Of a DNA stretch of 64,000 nt, positions 46,612 to 56,429 are shown piece by piece. Origin of the DNA: a virus; IMG/VR virus record IMGVR_UViG_3300042464_000191, positions 1 through 64,000 of that record; one strand, given 5' to 3'. The notes below the pieces were generated by a model that saw nothing but the letters and a program-made list of their open reading frames with translations, did no database searches and had not been told where the DNA came from. The translations under genes and the position numbers were made by a program. Every line of letters begins with the position of its first letter. Position 1 is the stretch's first letter.

Positions 46612-49600
46612 TTAAATTGGGGCAGATGGACTGCCGGGTAATGATCCACTACTTAACTTTAATTTACCATCATTTCCAATGCTAGCATTTTGAAGCTTGT
46701 TGGACACCTCTGTGAGTACAGCCTGTTGAACGTCTTTGGTGAGCTTGGCTAGGAAATCTCCACCACTTAAATTTACATTAATATTGGTGGCATCTAATTT
46801 GATACTAAGATTAGTGTTAGCTAGTTTATCTATATTAGCCGATAGATCAACATTAAACTTATCTAATGTTGCCATTAATTTATTGACAATTTCTGGATCT
46901 ATTCCACCGGAAGCCTGTATTGGAGTAGTTGTTCCTGCGGTCTGGTTGGTAAGAGTACCGCCACTTAGAGTTTGTTGACTAGCTCTTCCCGGCTGAGTTT
47001 GACTAACTTGCATGGCTTGTACACCAGATTGATTGAGTAGTTCATTTGCTTTTTCTGGAGTTACTAGCGATGCTGGTGGTATATTACTCATCGGGGTTGC
47101 GACGGCTTCTGCCGTTGCCTTTGCTTGAGCTTCTTGCTGTGCGGCAGCTTCTGTTTGTGCTTGTTGTGCAGCCTTTTGTTGCTCAACATATTGCTTGTAT
47201 TCTTGAGTATCTGTTCCAGCGCCACTTAACATACTTGGCAACCAATCGTTGGCGGTTCTTTCTTGAATTCTTCTAGCCTCTAAATCTTTGAGTTCTTTTT
47301 GTGCTGTGGCAACACCAGTTTGATCACCCTTGGCTTGTGCTGCGGCTAATTGATTTTCTCTCATGGCCTGCTCTTTGGCCCATGTTCTTTCTTGTACATT
47401 TAATCCAGTAGCATCTACTGTGGCAGCTTTCATCTTTTCTGTTTTTGCTGCGGCTTGTGATGCCGCCATAGCATCCTTAGTAAAGTCCTTCATTACATAG
47501 CCAGCTTCTACAAGTTTACCAACTGGATCAACGAATCCTTCTAATGCGCCAGCGGCAGAATCGTAAGCAAATCCAGCAGTATCTCTTGTTTGCGCCCTTG
47601 CTAATCCAGCATCAGACTTGCCTTGCATTTTAGCATTATAAGCAGATGGATCATAGGCAAATTCTGCAAGATTAGTAACACCACTGATGGCGGTTCCAAG
47701 ACCTAAACCTCCACCCTTTGTTAATAAACTTCCAGCGAATTTACCAACACCACTTCCAGCAACCTTTGCTAAAGTTTGACCGCCAAGTAAACCCGCCCTA
47801 CCAGCCAACGTTGAACCGGCAGTCTTGGCTGCTTGCTGACCAAACATTCCGCCAGCATTTGCTAAACCGCTGCGTCCTACATTGAAGCCTTTAAGTAAAT
47901 TGCCACCTGCGGTTCCAGCGGCACTTAATCCTCTTTGTGCCATAGGTAATGCTCTTAGTCCTAATCTTTGAGCTTGAATACCAACCGCTCTACCCTGAGT
48001 AGCTAAAGAGCCACCAAGTTTACTTATTGCAGACGGAGCGCGTAATCCAAGTCTTTGAGCTTGAATACTAGCGGCTCTAACGCCGGTTCCAACTTTATTA
48101 CCTAGTCTTTGTGCGCCAACTCCAGCTTTTTGTGCTAATGTAAATGCCTCATCTTCCATACCACTGCCAACAAGACCTCTACCAAAACCAAAGTCTTTTA
48201 CTAAGTTAGATGCTCCAGAAACTAAACCTCGACCACCAACAGCGTTAATGCCTCTTTGTGCTAAACTAGATGCTCCAGAAGCTAATGGTGATAATCTATT
48301 ACCAATTGCTCCAACTCTTTGACCAAGAGCCATTGCTTTGCTACCGAATGTGGGTGCGGTTGTGCGAGACAGGCCAGTTCTAAAGTTTTGGAAACCTTGA
48401 ACTCCCTTTTCAATTAAAGCGCCAGCTTTTCCAGCCCTAGTAGAAGGAGTTAATCCTTGTCTTTGTAAACTTCGTCCAGATTGTAAATAATTGTATTGCT
48501 GTGCTGTATTAGCTGGTAAATTCTGTGCAAAATTTTGAGCTTTAACACTAAATCTGCCAAGTCTAGCAGGAGCAGTTTCACCAGCCTGTGCTGCAAAGCC
48601 AGCTTGTTCTAAACCTCTACCTATTCCAAAACTTGCGGCACCATTTCTTATGGCCGTTGTTGTATTTTGTACGCCGTATCCAAGTTTGCCAACCCTGCTT
48701 AATCCACCGCTACTCATTCCGATCTTGGCAACGTCCATGCCAGCCCTAAATCTACCGGCGGCACCACCAACGGCATTAACGGCTGATGGTCCAACTGCAT
48801 ATCCTGTGGCTGCTAATCCGGTGCCTCTTCTTATTGATCCGAATATATCTCTATTAACCGGCTCTCCAGCCGCAGCTACAGTGGCAGCACTAACTCCACC
48901 GGCAACACCAGCAGCAACTCGACCGCCAGTTCCACCGGTTCCACCAACTCCACCAGCACCTCCACCACCAGCTACGCGACCGGCTGTTCCAGCGGCGGCT
49001 GTAGCAGCGGCATTGGTTGTTGCAGCACCACCAGTACCGCCAGCACCGCCAGATGTTGCTGGAGTAGATGGACCGCCAAGCTTTAATGTTTCACCGCCAG
49101 CAAGCTTGATTTCTGCTTGTTCTACATTAATCTTAGCTGTTCGAAGCTTCATGGCTGCTAAATCAGCTTGTACTTGACCAGCGTCAGCTAGCTCATTTGA
49201 TAATCCACGAATATTAGCATTTATTCTTTCTTCTTCAGCGGTTGTTCTGGCCGTTAATTGTGCGGCTCTTGGATCAGTTACACCTCTGGCTGCTAATGAT
49301 GCTCCTGCGGCTCTTTCTGTTAAGCCGCCAGCGCCAGCAAGTCTTACGCCATAAAGTTCTTGTACTCCAGCCTCTTGTTGTCTTTGAATATCAGTATAAG
49401 CAGCACCAAGAGCTTTGGCACCGAATTGATTCATTAATGTTTCATTACCAGTAGCGATAGCGGCAGTAGCACCAACTGCGGCTTGTTGTTCAAAGAATTT
49501 GTCAACATCGCCAGCTATAAGAGCGTCTAACGAATCTTTTTCAAGTTTATTCTTTTCTTGAATAAGCTTTAATTCGTCTTCTTGTATCTTGATCAACTCT

Positions 49601-52600
49601 CTGATGGTGCTGATCTGGTCTTTACTTGCTTTTTCTAGATCAGCTTGAATAGCATCATCTACAACGCCCTGTGTACCAGCCATTCCTCCTTCAACGGTTC
49701 TTTTTCCTTCTATTCCAGCGAATTGTTGTCGTATCTCGTCATTTCTGCGTCTTAATTGATCTACACCGCCACCTTGTAGGTTAGAAAGTCTCATTCTTTC
49801 TGCACCAGCGTTAGCCCTAGCAATAACGTTAGCTTGACGTTCAGCATTTGTAACAGCTTTACCGCCATATTTACCTTGAAGTTCTCTAGCTTCCATTTGG
49901 ATGGATAGAGCTTCTTTTTGGGCTTCAATGTAGTTGCGTTCAGCTTCTATTCTACGCTTAGTAAGTTCGATTAATTGTTGATGTATCTTAGCATAATTAT
50001 CAACAATCTCTTGCATTACTTTACTAGCTTCTTGACTTACACCCTCTAGAGTTTCTCCAAGTTTATCATAATCTCCTCTATCTATGGCATCAATAATATC
50101 TTGATCAATTGCTCCCATTGAATCAAGAATTCTGTTACGCACATCTTCACCAACTCCGCTAGCGTCTAATTGGGCGGCAACCTCTTTTTTAAATACATCA
50201 GCAATACTATTGGCTTCCATTCCCCTTAAATCTTGAGACTGAAGGTTACGCTTAATATTCTCAAATATGGTTGGGAAGTTACGTTGTACAGTTGCGGCAG
50301 CACCAATGTTTTCTCTAAACTTAGTGATCTCGGCTTCGGATGCTCCAAATTGTTTGAAGACACCGCTTACTTCATCTAATGCTGAATTAACTTCGTTTTC
50401 ACTAATCGCTTGACCGGCCTTAGTAAGTGATGCCTCTAATGTTGCTACTGCTTGTTGTGCAGGAACAGCCCCAACTTCAAGATTCGCTACGAAATTATTT
50501 AGCCTTAAAGCAGCAGCTTCTGAAGTAGCACTAACGGTTCTAAATCCAAGATTAATAGCAGCAAATCTCTTTCTTGCAAGTTCTATCTCAGTAGATAGAT
50601 TCTTAAAGCTTTGTTCTAAGAAATTTATTTCATCATCTATTTGTGCTATATCTAAACCAATAGTTTCGGCCTGTTGCTTATTGCCAGATTTTTCAGCGGC
50701 TGCTTGTTGTGCCTTAAGATTGTCTCTTTGCTGTTTAAGCTCTGTAGGAGTTAATATTTGTCTAGATCCATCTGGACCTCTAGTAGCGTTACTAATAGTA
50801 GTGTATACATCCGATTCTGATCTACCGCGATAAATGTTCTCACGCATAGCTTGAGAAATATTACCTCTCATAGATTCAAGATTTTGATTTCTAAATGCTC
50901 GCCTCTGCTTGGATGTATCCGCTATTTCTCTATCAATACGCTCATTTCTACCAGCACCAGACTCAACGCCCAATAATCCAGCTATACCTAAAGTACCAAC
51001 TCGTAATGCCCCTCTACCAAAACCGCTGAGAGTACCACTCCTACTATTTTCTTGTGCAGCAATAGCTCTATCATATGCGGCAGATTGTGCAGCCATTTGG
51101 GCTGCTCCAGATGCAGCTAATCTCTTTAATGCTTCTGTAGCAGAAATAGATCCAGTTTCTAGATCTTTCATAATTTGAGCAGAATCTTTTGTTCTCTGCT
51201 CAAAGGCTTTGGTGGTCTTAGATGCATTTGCTTGGGCGTCAGCTAATGCTATGGCTGATGCCCTGTTTCTACCTCCAAATAGTTCGCTTACGGCATCAGT
51301 AAGATAACTGGCGATTGGTAAATTAGCAAACACTCTACCTACACCAGCACCAATTGCGGCACCTATTGGGCCACCAACTATTAATCCAATAATTGCTCCA
51401 GCGGAAGTACCAACATTAGCACCCTCAAGATTGGTTTGACCACGGGCAGCTTTTCTAGCACCCTCAACGTCTCCAAGTTCAATAGCTTTATTTAGTTTTG
51501 CTGTTTGGTCGAATAGTGCTTTGAATATTGTATTGATAGAATAAACAGCTAATGTAACACCAGCTAATGAACCAGCAAATTTAGCCAATCCTCTGGTTAC
51601 TGTAGCGATTTCTGGTCCAAATTTAGCTAATCCGGGTATTTGTTCAGCACCTAATCTCGCATAAGTGCCAGCACGATTAGCAAACTTACCACCTTTACCA
51701 GATAATAAGTCAAAAATACTACTTAAATTTTGTTTATCAAGTTGTATTTTAAAAGCTTCTAAAGCAAACCCAACGCTAGCTAATGTTGTTGTAAGACCTA
51801 GCATACCGTGAGTGAGTTTTAATATTACGCCAGAGCTTTCGTCTACTGCTGGTAAAAATCCTTGTGCTAAACTCGATATAGTTGATGCAGCAAAGAATTT
51901 ATTACTATTTATAACCTCACCAATGCTACGTCTTTGATCGTCTTGAGCGTCACTAATTCTATCTGTTGTATCAACAAATCTTGCTACAGATTGAGTAGCG
52001 GCTGTCATATTTGGTAATGAGCCGGGAGCGCCCATTGGTAAAGTAGCTCCACCGGCTGCAAATTTTTGAACACCAACAACTCCACCCTTTGCATATTTGC
52101 CAACCTTGTTCATGCGGTGTAATGAACTATATCCGATCTTTTGGGCAGAAGCACGATTAATAACAAACTCACCGGGAGTTAATAATGCTGGAACAGTATC
52201 AGTACCAACATTTCCACCAGTAGCAAATCTAGCAACTCTAGTCGATCTTGGACCCTTGGTTCGTAAAGCGTCCATCGCTGGTTGCTTGCTGCCACCCTGA
52301 GTAAAGATCATATTAGCAAGTGGAATGCCAAATAATTGACTTAGATATTCTGCAACTCCCGGCACTCTTTGAGACTTACTAAGAATAGATAATTTTCCGG
52401 GTTGTAATTGTCCAGACTTAATTGCTGCTTGTAGTTCTTTTCCGAATGCTGTTAAAGGTGCTGATGTAACATCTTTTAATCTAGCCTGTGGATCGCGGAA
52501 ATATTTTTCTAATGCAGCTGATTGTTGACCAGATGTTTTAGCCATACCATAAGCTTTATCGCCAATTGTACGCTTGATAGTTCTGTCGATGTCGATAGCT

Positions 52601-55122
52601 CCACCGCCAGCACGGATTAAACTAGCAATAGCAGAACTTGGACGAGGCATCATGGTGCCACTGGCATTTACAATATCGTCAATTAGTGGGGCTTTTGCGA
52701 TACCGCCAGATGCTAATCTCATAACCCCATCTAAATTATTTTTTTGTATATCTTGACGTAGTTTATCGATTATACTCTTATTAGTTTTAGAGGTTTTGCT
52801 TCTTTTGGCATCCGCTTTAATTAAAGGGGTTAGTGAAGAAATATCTGTTGTAAACATTGCAGCTAATTTAGCTTTATTATTAGCTACATTGGGAAAATCA
52901 AAACTTTCTCTGCCTCCAAGCAGTTTGGAACCAGTAATACCCTGTATGATACCTTCAAATAAATATCCACCAACAGTAGAATATACTTGTTTATCTTGAG
53001 CAATTGCGTTTGCCGCATCATTCAATGTATTTTCATCAAAATTTATTTGAGGCATGTCTAAGAAGGCATTTACTTTTGGTAAAGCTTTCTTGACTCCCAA
53101 TCTTAATCCTCCACGGGCAGAAGAATCTATTATCTTATTGAGTGCAGCATTTTTCTTAATATCTGTTCTATATGGAACAAAGTTTGAGATTGTTGATCCG
53201 GGTGCTATTGCTGCTTTTTGACCATTTAAATCAAATGGATACGGGGCTGATAATACATAAGGAGAATCTGTGCCGCTCTCTGGTGTTAAAAAGAATCCAC
53301 CGATTGCTCCCGGTATTGTTCTAAATACGCCACCGGGATATTTAGACTTTAGGGCATCATCTGTTGGAATTTTTGAAGATTTTCTTTTTCTGGTTTTTGA
53401 TCTTTCTTTAGAGGCATTTGCAGATGCCGCTGTGCCTAAAACTTGATCGATTGCTTCCTTACCATAACCTTTAGATAATTGCTGTCTACTGAGTTTACCA
53501 GAAGCAATGGCTTCTTCTAAAGTCATATTCGCTGTAGCTTTAGTCATACCGCGAGGTGGTAAAGATCCATATAGATGCTTAGACTGTTTAACTACACCAC
53601 CAGCTTCGTACTTATTTTCATTCATAGCAGCAAGATTACCAGCACCTAATCTCTTGACGCTACTCTTTCTGATAACAAATTCTCCCGGCTGTAACATTGC
53701 TGGTACAGTGTCTCTATTTCCAGAACCGGGAACCATTCCACCTCTAGCAAATTTATGAACTTTGCCGCCTTGGTTGAAAGTGCGACTAGACTGTAAACCG
53801 CCAGCAACGCTACCAACGAATGTTCCAAAACCTCTAGCGATTTTAAGGGCTGCTAGAGAAGCTAATAATGGAAGCAATGGCTTGATTGCTTCAGAGATTT
53901 TCAACAAAGCAGAAGCAAGAGATAAGGCAGTATTTGCCATAACTTGGAACGTAGAGGTTTCAGTTATACCTCTAACTAAAGCTAAGAATTCTTCTTTGAC
54001 CTTAATAATTCTAATAGCTAACGCTTGCTGTGCTGTTGCAGCATCTTGGGCCAAAGAGTTGCCAGCCTTTGTTGCAACATTGAGGGCGGCTTGTGCGGTA
54101 GAAAATTGCTGTAGCAATGGTAATACTTTACCAATCTGTCGGAATCCACCAAGTTCTTCAGCAATTCTAATGAATGTGATATCGCCTTCACCAAGTCCAG
54201 ACAAAGCTGCACTTAATCTTCTAACAGCTTCGAACGGTCCAACGAATTTACCTTCAAGATCAACAAGTTCAACGCCGAACTGTTTCAAATATTCAATAGT
54301 CTTTGGTCGTTGAATACGAGTAAAGATAGTTCGTAAACCAGTACCAATACTTTCAGCACTTTCACGGGTTGTGGCTCTTACTGATGTAAATAAAGCAAGT
54401 AGTTCATTTAAACTACCGCCAGAAGATTTGAACACACCGCCAGTTCTACGAATAACGTCGATTAAGTCGCCAGCTTCTACGGCAAACGCGCCAGCAACAG
54501 CATTAATAGATCCTAACTGACCCTCTAATGCTCCAACTCCTTTTTGGAATTGTGCTAAAATAGCAATGGCACCTTCAGCAGTTTCGGTAATGCTGTCGAA
54601 GTTAGGAGCAAGAGCCGCTTTTGCTAAAGACTTAAGAGCAACCTCTGTATCTTTAGCAGAAAGACCAGCCTGTAATAATACAGTAGAAACTTCTAATAAT
54701 GAACCGGATGAAACACCAAGGCCGGTTGCTAATCCCGTGATTGTTTTAGTCAATCCACGCAATTTAACTAAACTATCACCAGTTACCTGAGAAACTTTAA
54801 CCATCTGTCGTTCAAAATCAATAGCTGTTTGAACGGCATCGCTTAAAGTACTAGTGAATAATCCTACTGCTCTGGTAGCAATAGAGAATGCAGCAAAGCG
54901 ACGAACGGATACAGCAAAAGCTTTACCCATCCTCTCGGCTGCACTGGCAGCTTGATTGGTTTGGGCGGCTATTTGCTGTATCTGTCGTTGAGCTTGTGGA
55001 GCGCCTTGAACTTGCACATTTACACTAACCCCATTCAGTTGACTCTGAATTTGGCTAACTACTTGTGCTACATTCGTTGGTGCTTGTAATTGTAGTTGTG
55101 CTGTCAGTACAAATCTTGACAT
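46612..55122 (-). CDS. Tail tape-measure protein (TP901 family) with embedded nuclease-like and HAD-like motifs
   Basis: A 2836-residue tape measure, setting tail length and likely delivered with the DNA. Residues 70-330 match the TP901 core (FERQMVKVSQVTGDSL, TAEGAIAILAQF). Two PGE motifs (DTVPAMLQPGEFVIRK near 467-484; DTVPALLTPGEFVIN near 973-989) are typical of large tape measures. Between them are E723 (LFEGIIQG), D742 (FDFPN) and D771-A-K773 (KADAKRS), like a PD-(D/E)XK site, then D844-I-D846-R-T848 with Ser in ILSKSQR and Lys in GGSKQPAMDAL, like the three HAD motifs. The rest is coiled coil and Ala/Gly-rich, with a Gly/Thr/Ala linker near residue 2040 and a repeated IQAQRLGLRA. At about 0.15 nm per residue the tail could approach 400 nm, which ignores folded parts. 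The start lacks a strong ribosome site. Confidence 0.88.
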   Translation of the reverse strand: MSRFVLTAQLQLQAPTNVAQVVSQIQSQLNGVSVNVQVQGAPQAQRQIQQIAAQTNQAASAAERMGKAFAVSVRRFAAFSIATRAVGLFTSTLSDAVQTAIDFERQMVKVSQVTGDSLVKLRGLTKTITGLATGLGVSSGSLLEVSTVLLQAGLSAKDTEVALKSLAKAALAPNFDSITETAEGAIAILAQFQKGVGALEGQLGSINAVAGAFAVEAGDLIDVIRRTGGVFKSSGGSLNELLALFTSVRATTRESAESIGTGLRTIFTRIQRPKTIEYLKQFGVELVDLEGKFVGPFEAVRRLSAALSGLGEGDITFIRIAEELGGFRQIGKVLPLLQQFSTAQAALNVATKAGNSLAQDAATAQQALAIRIIKVKEEFLALVRGITETSTFQVMANTALSLASALLKISEAIKPLLPLLASLAALKIARGFGTFVGSVAGGLQSSRTFNQGGKVHKFARGGMVPGSGNRDTVPAMLQPGEFVIRKSSVKRLGAGNLAAMNENKYEAGGVVKQSKHLYGSLPPRGMTKATANMTLEEAIASGKLSRQQLSKGYGKEAIDQVLGTAASANASKERSKTRKRKSSKIPTDDALKSKYPGGVFRTIPGAIGGFFLTPESGTDSPYVLSAPYPFDLNGQKAAIAPGSTISNFVPYRTDIKKNAALNKIIDSSARGGLRLGVKKALPKVNAFLDMPQINFDENTLNDAANAIAQDKQVYSTVGGYLFEGIIQGITGSKLLGGRESFDFPNVANNKAKLAAMFTTDISSLTPLIKADAKRSKTSKTNKSIIDKLRQDIQKNNLDGVMRLASGGIAKAPLIDDIVNASGTMMPRPSSAIASLIRAGGGAIDIDRTIKRTIGDKAYGMAKTSGQQSAALEKYFRDPQARLKDVTSAPLTAFGKELQAAIKSGQLQPGKLSILSKSQRVPGVAEYLSQLFGIPLANMIFTQGGSKQPAMDALRTKGPRSTRVARFATGGNVGTDTVPALLTPGEFVINRASAQKIGYSSLHRMNKVGKYAKGGVVGVQKFAAGGATLPMGAPGSLPNMTAATQSVARFVDTTDRISDAQDDQRRSIGEVINSNKFFAASTISSLAQGFLPAVDESSGVILKLTHGMLGLTTTLASVGFALEAFKIQLDKQNLSSIFDLLSGKGGKFANRAGTYARLGAEQIPGLAKFGPEIATVTRGLAKFAGSLAGVTLAVYSINTIFKALFDQTAKLNKAIELGDVEGARKAARGQTNLEGANVGTSAGAIIGLIVGGPIGAAIGAGVGRVFANLPIASYLTDAVSELFGGRNRASAIALADAQANASKTTKAFEQRTKDSAQIMKDLETGSISATEALKRLAASGAAQMAAQSAAYDRAIAAQENSRSGTLSGFGRGALRVGTLGIAGLLGVESGAGRNERIDREIADTSKQRRAFRNQNLESMRGNISQAMRENIYRGRSESDVYTTISNATRGPDGSRQILTPTELKQQRDNLKAQQAAAEKSGNKQQAETIGLDIAQIDDEINFLEQSFKNLSTEIELARKRFAAINLGFRTVSATSEAAALRLNNFVANLEVGAVPAQQAVATLEASLTKAGQAISENEVNSALDEVSGVFKQFGASEAEITKFRENIGAAATVQRNFPTIFENIKRNLQSQDLRGMEANSIADVFKKEVAAQLDASGVGEDVRNRILDSMGAIDQDIIDAIDRGDYDKLGETLEGVSQEASKVMQEIVDNYAKIHQQLIELTKRRIEAERNYIEAQKEALSIQMEARELQGKYGGKAVTNAERQANVIARANAGAERMRLSNLQGGGVDQLRRRNDEIRQQFAGIEGKRTVEGGMAGTQGVVDDAIQADLEKASKDQISTIRELIKIQEDELKLIQEKNKLEKDSLDALIAGDVDKFFEQQAAVGATAAIATGNETLMNQFGAKALGAAYTDIQRQQEAGVQELYGVRLAGAGGLTERAAGASLAARGVTDPRAAQLTARTTAEEERINANIRGLSNELADAGQVQADLAAMKLRTAKINVEQAEIKLAGGETLKLGGPSTPATSGGAGGTGGAATTNAAATAAAGTAGRVAGGGGAGGVGGTGGTGGRVAAGVAGGVSAATVAAAGEPVNRDIFGSIRRGTGLAATGYAVGPSAVNAVGGAAGRFRAGMDVAKIGMSSGGLSRVGKLGYGVQNTTTAIRNGAASFGIGRGLEQAGFAAQAGETAPARLGRFSVKAQNFAQNLPANTAQQYNYLQSGRSLQRQGLTPSTRAGKAGALIEKGVQGFQNFRTGLSRTTAPTFGSKAMALGQRVGAIGNRLSPLASGASSLAQRGINAVGGRGLVSGASNLVKDFGFGRGLVGSGMEDEAFTLAQKAGVGAQRLGNKVGTGVRAASIQAQRLGLRAPSAISKLGGSLATQGRAVGIQAQRLGLRALPMAQRGLSAAGTAGGNLLKGFNVGRSGLANAGGMFGQQAAKTAGSTLAGRAGLLGGQTLAKVAGSGVGKFAGSLLTKGGGLGLGTAISGVTNLAEFAYDPSAYNAKMQGKSDAGLARAQTRDTAGFAYDSAAGALEGFVDPVGKLVEAGYVMKDFTKDAMAASQAAAKTEKMKAATVDATGLNVQERTWAKEQAMRENQLAAAQAKGDQTGVATAQKELKDLEARRIQERTANDWLPSMLSGAGTDTQEYKQYVEQQKAAQQAQTEAAAQQEAQAKATAEAVATPMSNIPPASLVTPEKANELLNQSGVQAMQVSQTQPGRASQQTLSGGTLTNQTAGTTTPIQASGGIDPEIVNKLMATLDKFNVDLSANIDKLANTNLSIKLDATNINVNLSGGDFLAKLTKDVQQAVLTEVSNKLQNASIGNDGKLKLSSGSLPGSPSAPI

Positions 55123-55164
55123 ATTCTAAGATGACCTTTACTGATTATGCACAACACTATCTAA

Positions 55165-56067
55165 TCAACTTTCCGTTGCTGCCTTGGGTTTTTTGGTACG
55201 CCTTGGTTCTTCCGATTCTTTAGCTTCTTCAGTTGATTCATCTGGCTTTAATTCGTTATCCTTATCGTCCATGTAAGTAACGGTAGGAATATAATTGCCA
55301 AATTCATCTAGAATATTGCCATCTTTATCTACTCTCTTGCCTTCGCTATTGATGTAATAACCATTCTTATCTATACGTCTGCCGTCTAGATCTACAGTTT
55401 CCCCTTTATCGTTTACTAAACTGAGGTTATCATCAACAAAGTGGAACATTTTAAGGAACTTATTCTCTGGTAACTTTGCTTCAAAGTCCTTATCCACAGA
55501 ATAAAGCATAGATGCCAAAGCAGTAGCAGCAGTAAAACCTATCTCGCTATCTGCCTTTTCCTTATATTCGTCCAAATTAGTATACACTTTCTGACCATTT
55601 TCATAAAATGTGCAGCTTGATACTAGGAAGTCAAATCTGGCATTATCAGATATAGATTCTGCTGTATTTTGCTCTAAACTCATTCTTTCAGCAATAAGAT
55701 CCCTGAGTTCATTTCTCTTAATTCTCATATCCACGGCGATCTTTTTGCCTTCGGAAGCCCTCATTTTACCATCTTTGTGAGTTCCGCTAACGTATAGCTT
55801 CTTTTCCAAAGAACTAATATCTTCTACTATCTTCTTTTGCTCTGCGTCCTTACCATCATCCCAGATACCATGCTCTTTCATGAACTTTTCTAGTTCTTTT
55901 TTGGTCATGATACCGTCACGAACGCAATCTGTCCAAGCCTTTGCCCCAACTCGCTGTGCCTGTGACATAATAACGTTATTTGGACGCTTGATTACAAGCG
56001 TAACCTTTTCTTCTCTATCACCATTCTTAACGGTAACTTCTACTTTCTTTTCCTTATCCTGTGACAT
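55165..56067 (-). CDS. Probable tail-assembly chaperone, paralogue of the 56430-57476 protein
   Basis: A 300-residue, highly charged protein directly upstream of the tape-measure gene, the usual place of tail-assembly chaperones. It opens with a short basic strand pair (KVEVTVKNGDREEKVTLVIKR), then AWTDCVRDGIMTKKELEKFMKEHGIWDD, matching the 348-residue neighbour (YIDGIMDEDEMNQWMIEHGLW). SSCTFYENGQKVYTNL likewise matches STFCDNALYDFSD. The C-terminal half has repeated Asp/Gly turns (DKDGNILDE, DKNGYYIN), then a Lys-rich end. The AAGGAGG site is strong. Likely role: coating the tape measure before tube polymerisation. Confidence 0.6.
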   Translation of the reverse strand: MSQDKEKKVEVTVKNGDREEKVTLVIKRPNNVIMSQAQRVGAKAWTDCVRDGIMTKKELEKFMKEHGIWDDGKDAEQKKIVEDISSLEKKLYVSGTHKDGKMRASEGKKIAVDMRIKRNELRDLIAERMSLEQNTAESISDNARFDFLVSSCTFYENGQKVYTNLDEYKEKADSEIGFTAATALASMLYSVDKDFEAKLPENKFLKMFHFVDDNLSLVNDKGETVDLDGRRIDKNGYYINSEGKRVDKDGNILDEFGNYIPTVTYMDDKDNELKPDESTEEAKESEEPRRTKKPKAATES

Positions 56068-56077
56068 AGGTTCCTCC

Positions 56078-56428
56078 TTAGTTCTGTGGTTTTTGAATCA
56101 CGGGCATCTTTATAGAATATCTAAGCCATTCTACTTCGTATTGAGCCAACTCAGCATCAATGTTTCTAGCTTGATTGTTTCCCTTATCTAATATATCTGA
56201 TCTAATTTTATTATAGATCTCTTTCATCTGCTCTTGTTCTTTTGTCAAATTTCCGCTAGGATTATTCCACAAAAAACCAAGATTTTCTTCAATAGTGCTT
56301 AAAGCACCTATCATAGTAGTCTGTATTTTCTTTTTAAGAATCTTTGAGAGTCTATCTTTGGAGTCTGCTTTATATTTTGACTCCCTCATTTTTTTGTATT
56401 CTGAATGCTGCTGCCTAATTTCATCCAT
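56078..56428 (-). CDS. Small helical protein of the tail-chaperone region
   Basis: A 116-residue charged helical protein. IQTTMIGALSTIEENLGFLW, followed by EQEQMKEIYNKIRSDILDKGNNQ and ELAQYEVEWLRY, is a conserved pattern seen in proteins of this position in T4-like marine phages as far as can be recalled. An AGGAGG site 7 bases before the ATG is among the strongest in the window. It starts one base after the 348-residue gene's stop and lies 10 bases before the 300-residue gene. Probably a tail-assembly factor or chaperone subunit. The other two genes in this trio are paralogues; this one is not. Confidence 0.6.
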   Translation of the reverse strand: MDEIRQQHSEYKKMRESKYKADSKDRLSKILKKKIQTTMIGALSTIEENLGFLWNNPSGNLTKEQEQMKEIYNKIRSDILDKGNNQARNIDAELAQYEVEWLRYSIKMPVIQKPQN

Positions 56429-56429
56429 A

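Noticed and set aside
46595-46649. GTG at 46649 as the adhesin start
   Set aside because: It would add 18 residues read from within the tape-measure gene end and has no good ribosome site; ATG 46595 lies just after that gene's stop. Both are possible, ATG preferred.
48650-49177. A Pro/Ala/Val-rich 175-codon frame on the + strand
   Set aside because: It lies opposite the Gly/Ala-rich part of the tape-measure gene, has repetitive composition explained by that gene, and no ribosome site.
53762-54313. A 183-codon frame on the + strand inside the tape-measure gene
   Set aside because: Antisense shadow of a coding region with clear TP901-type sequence; no start signal and no family resemblance.
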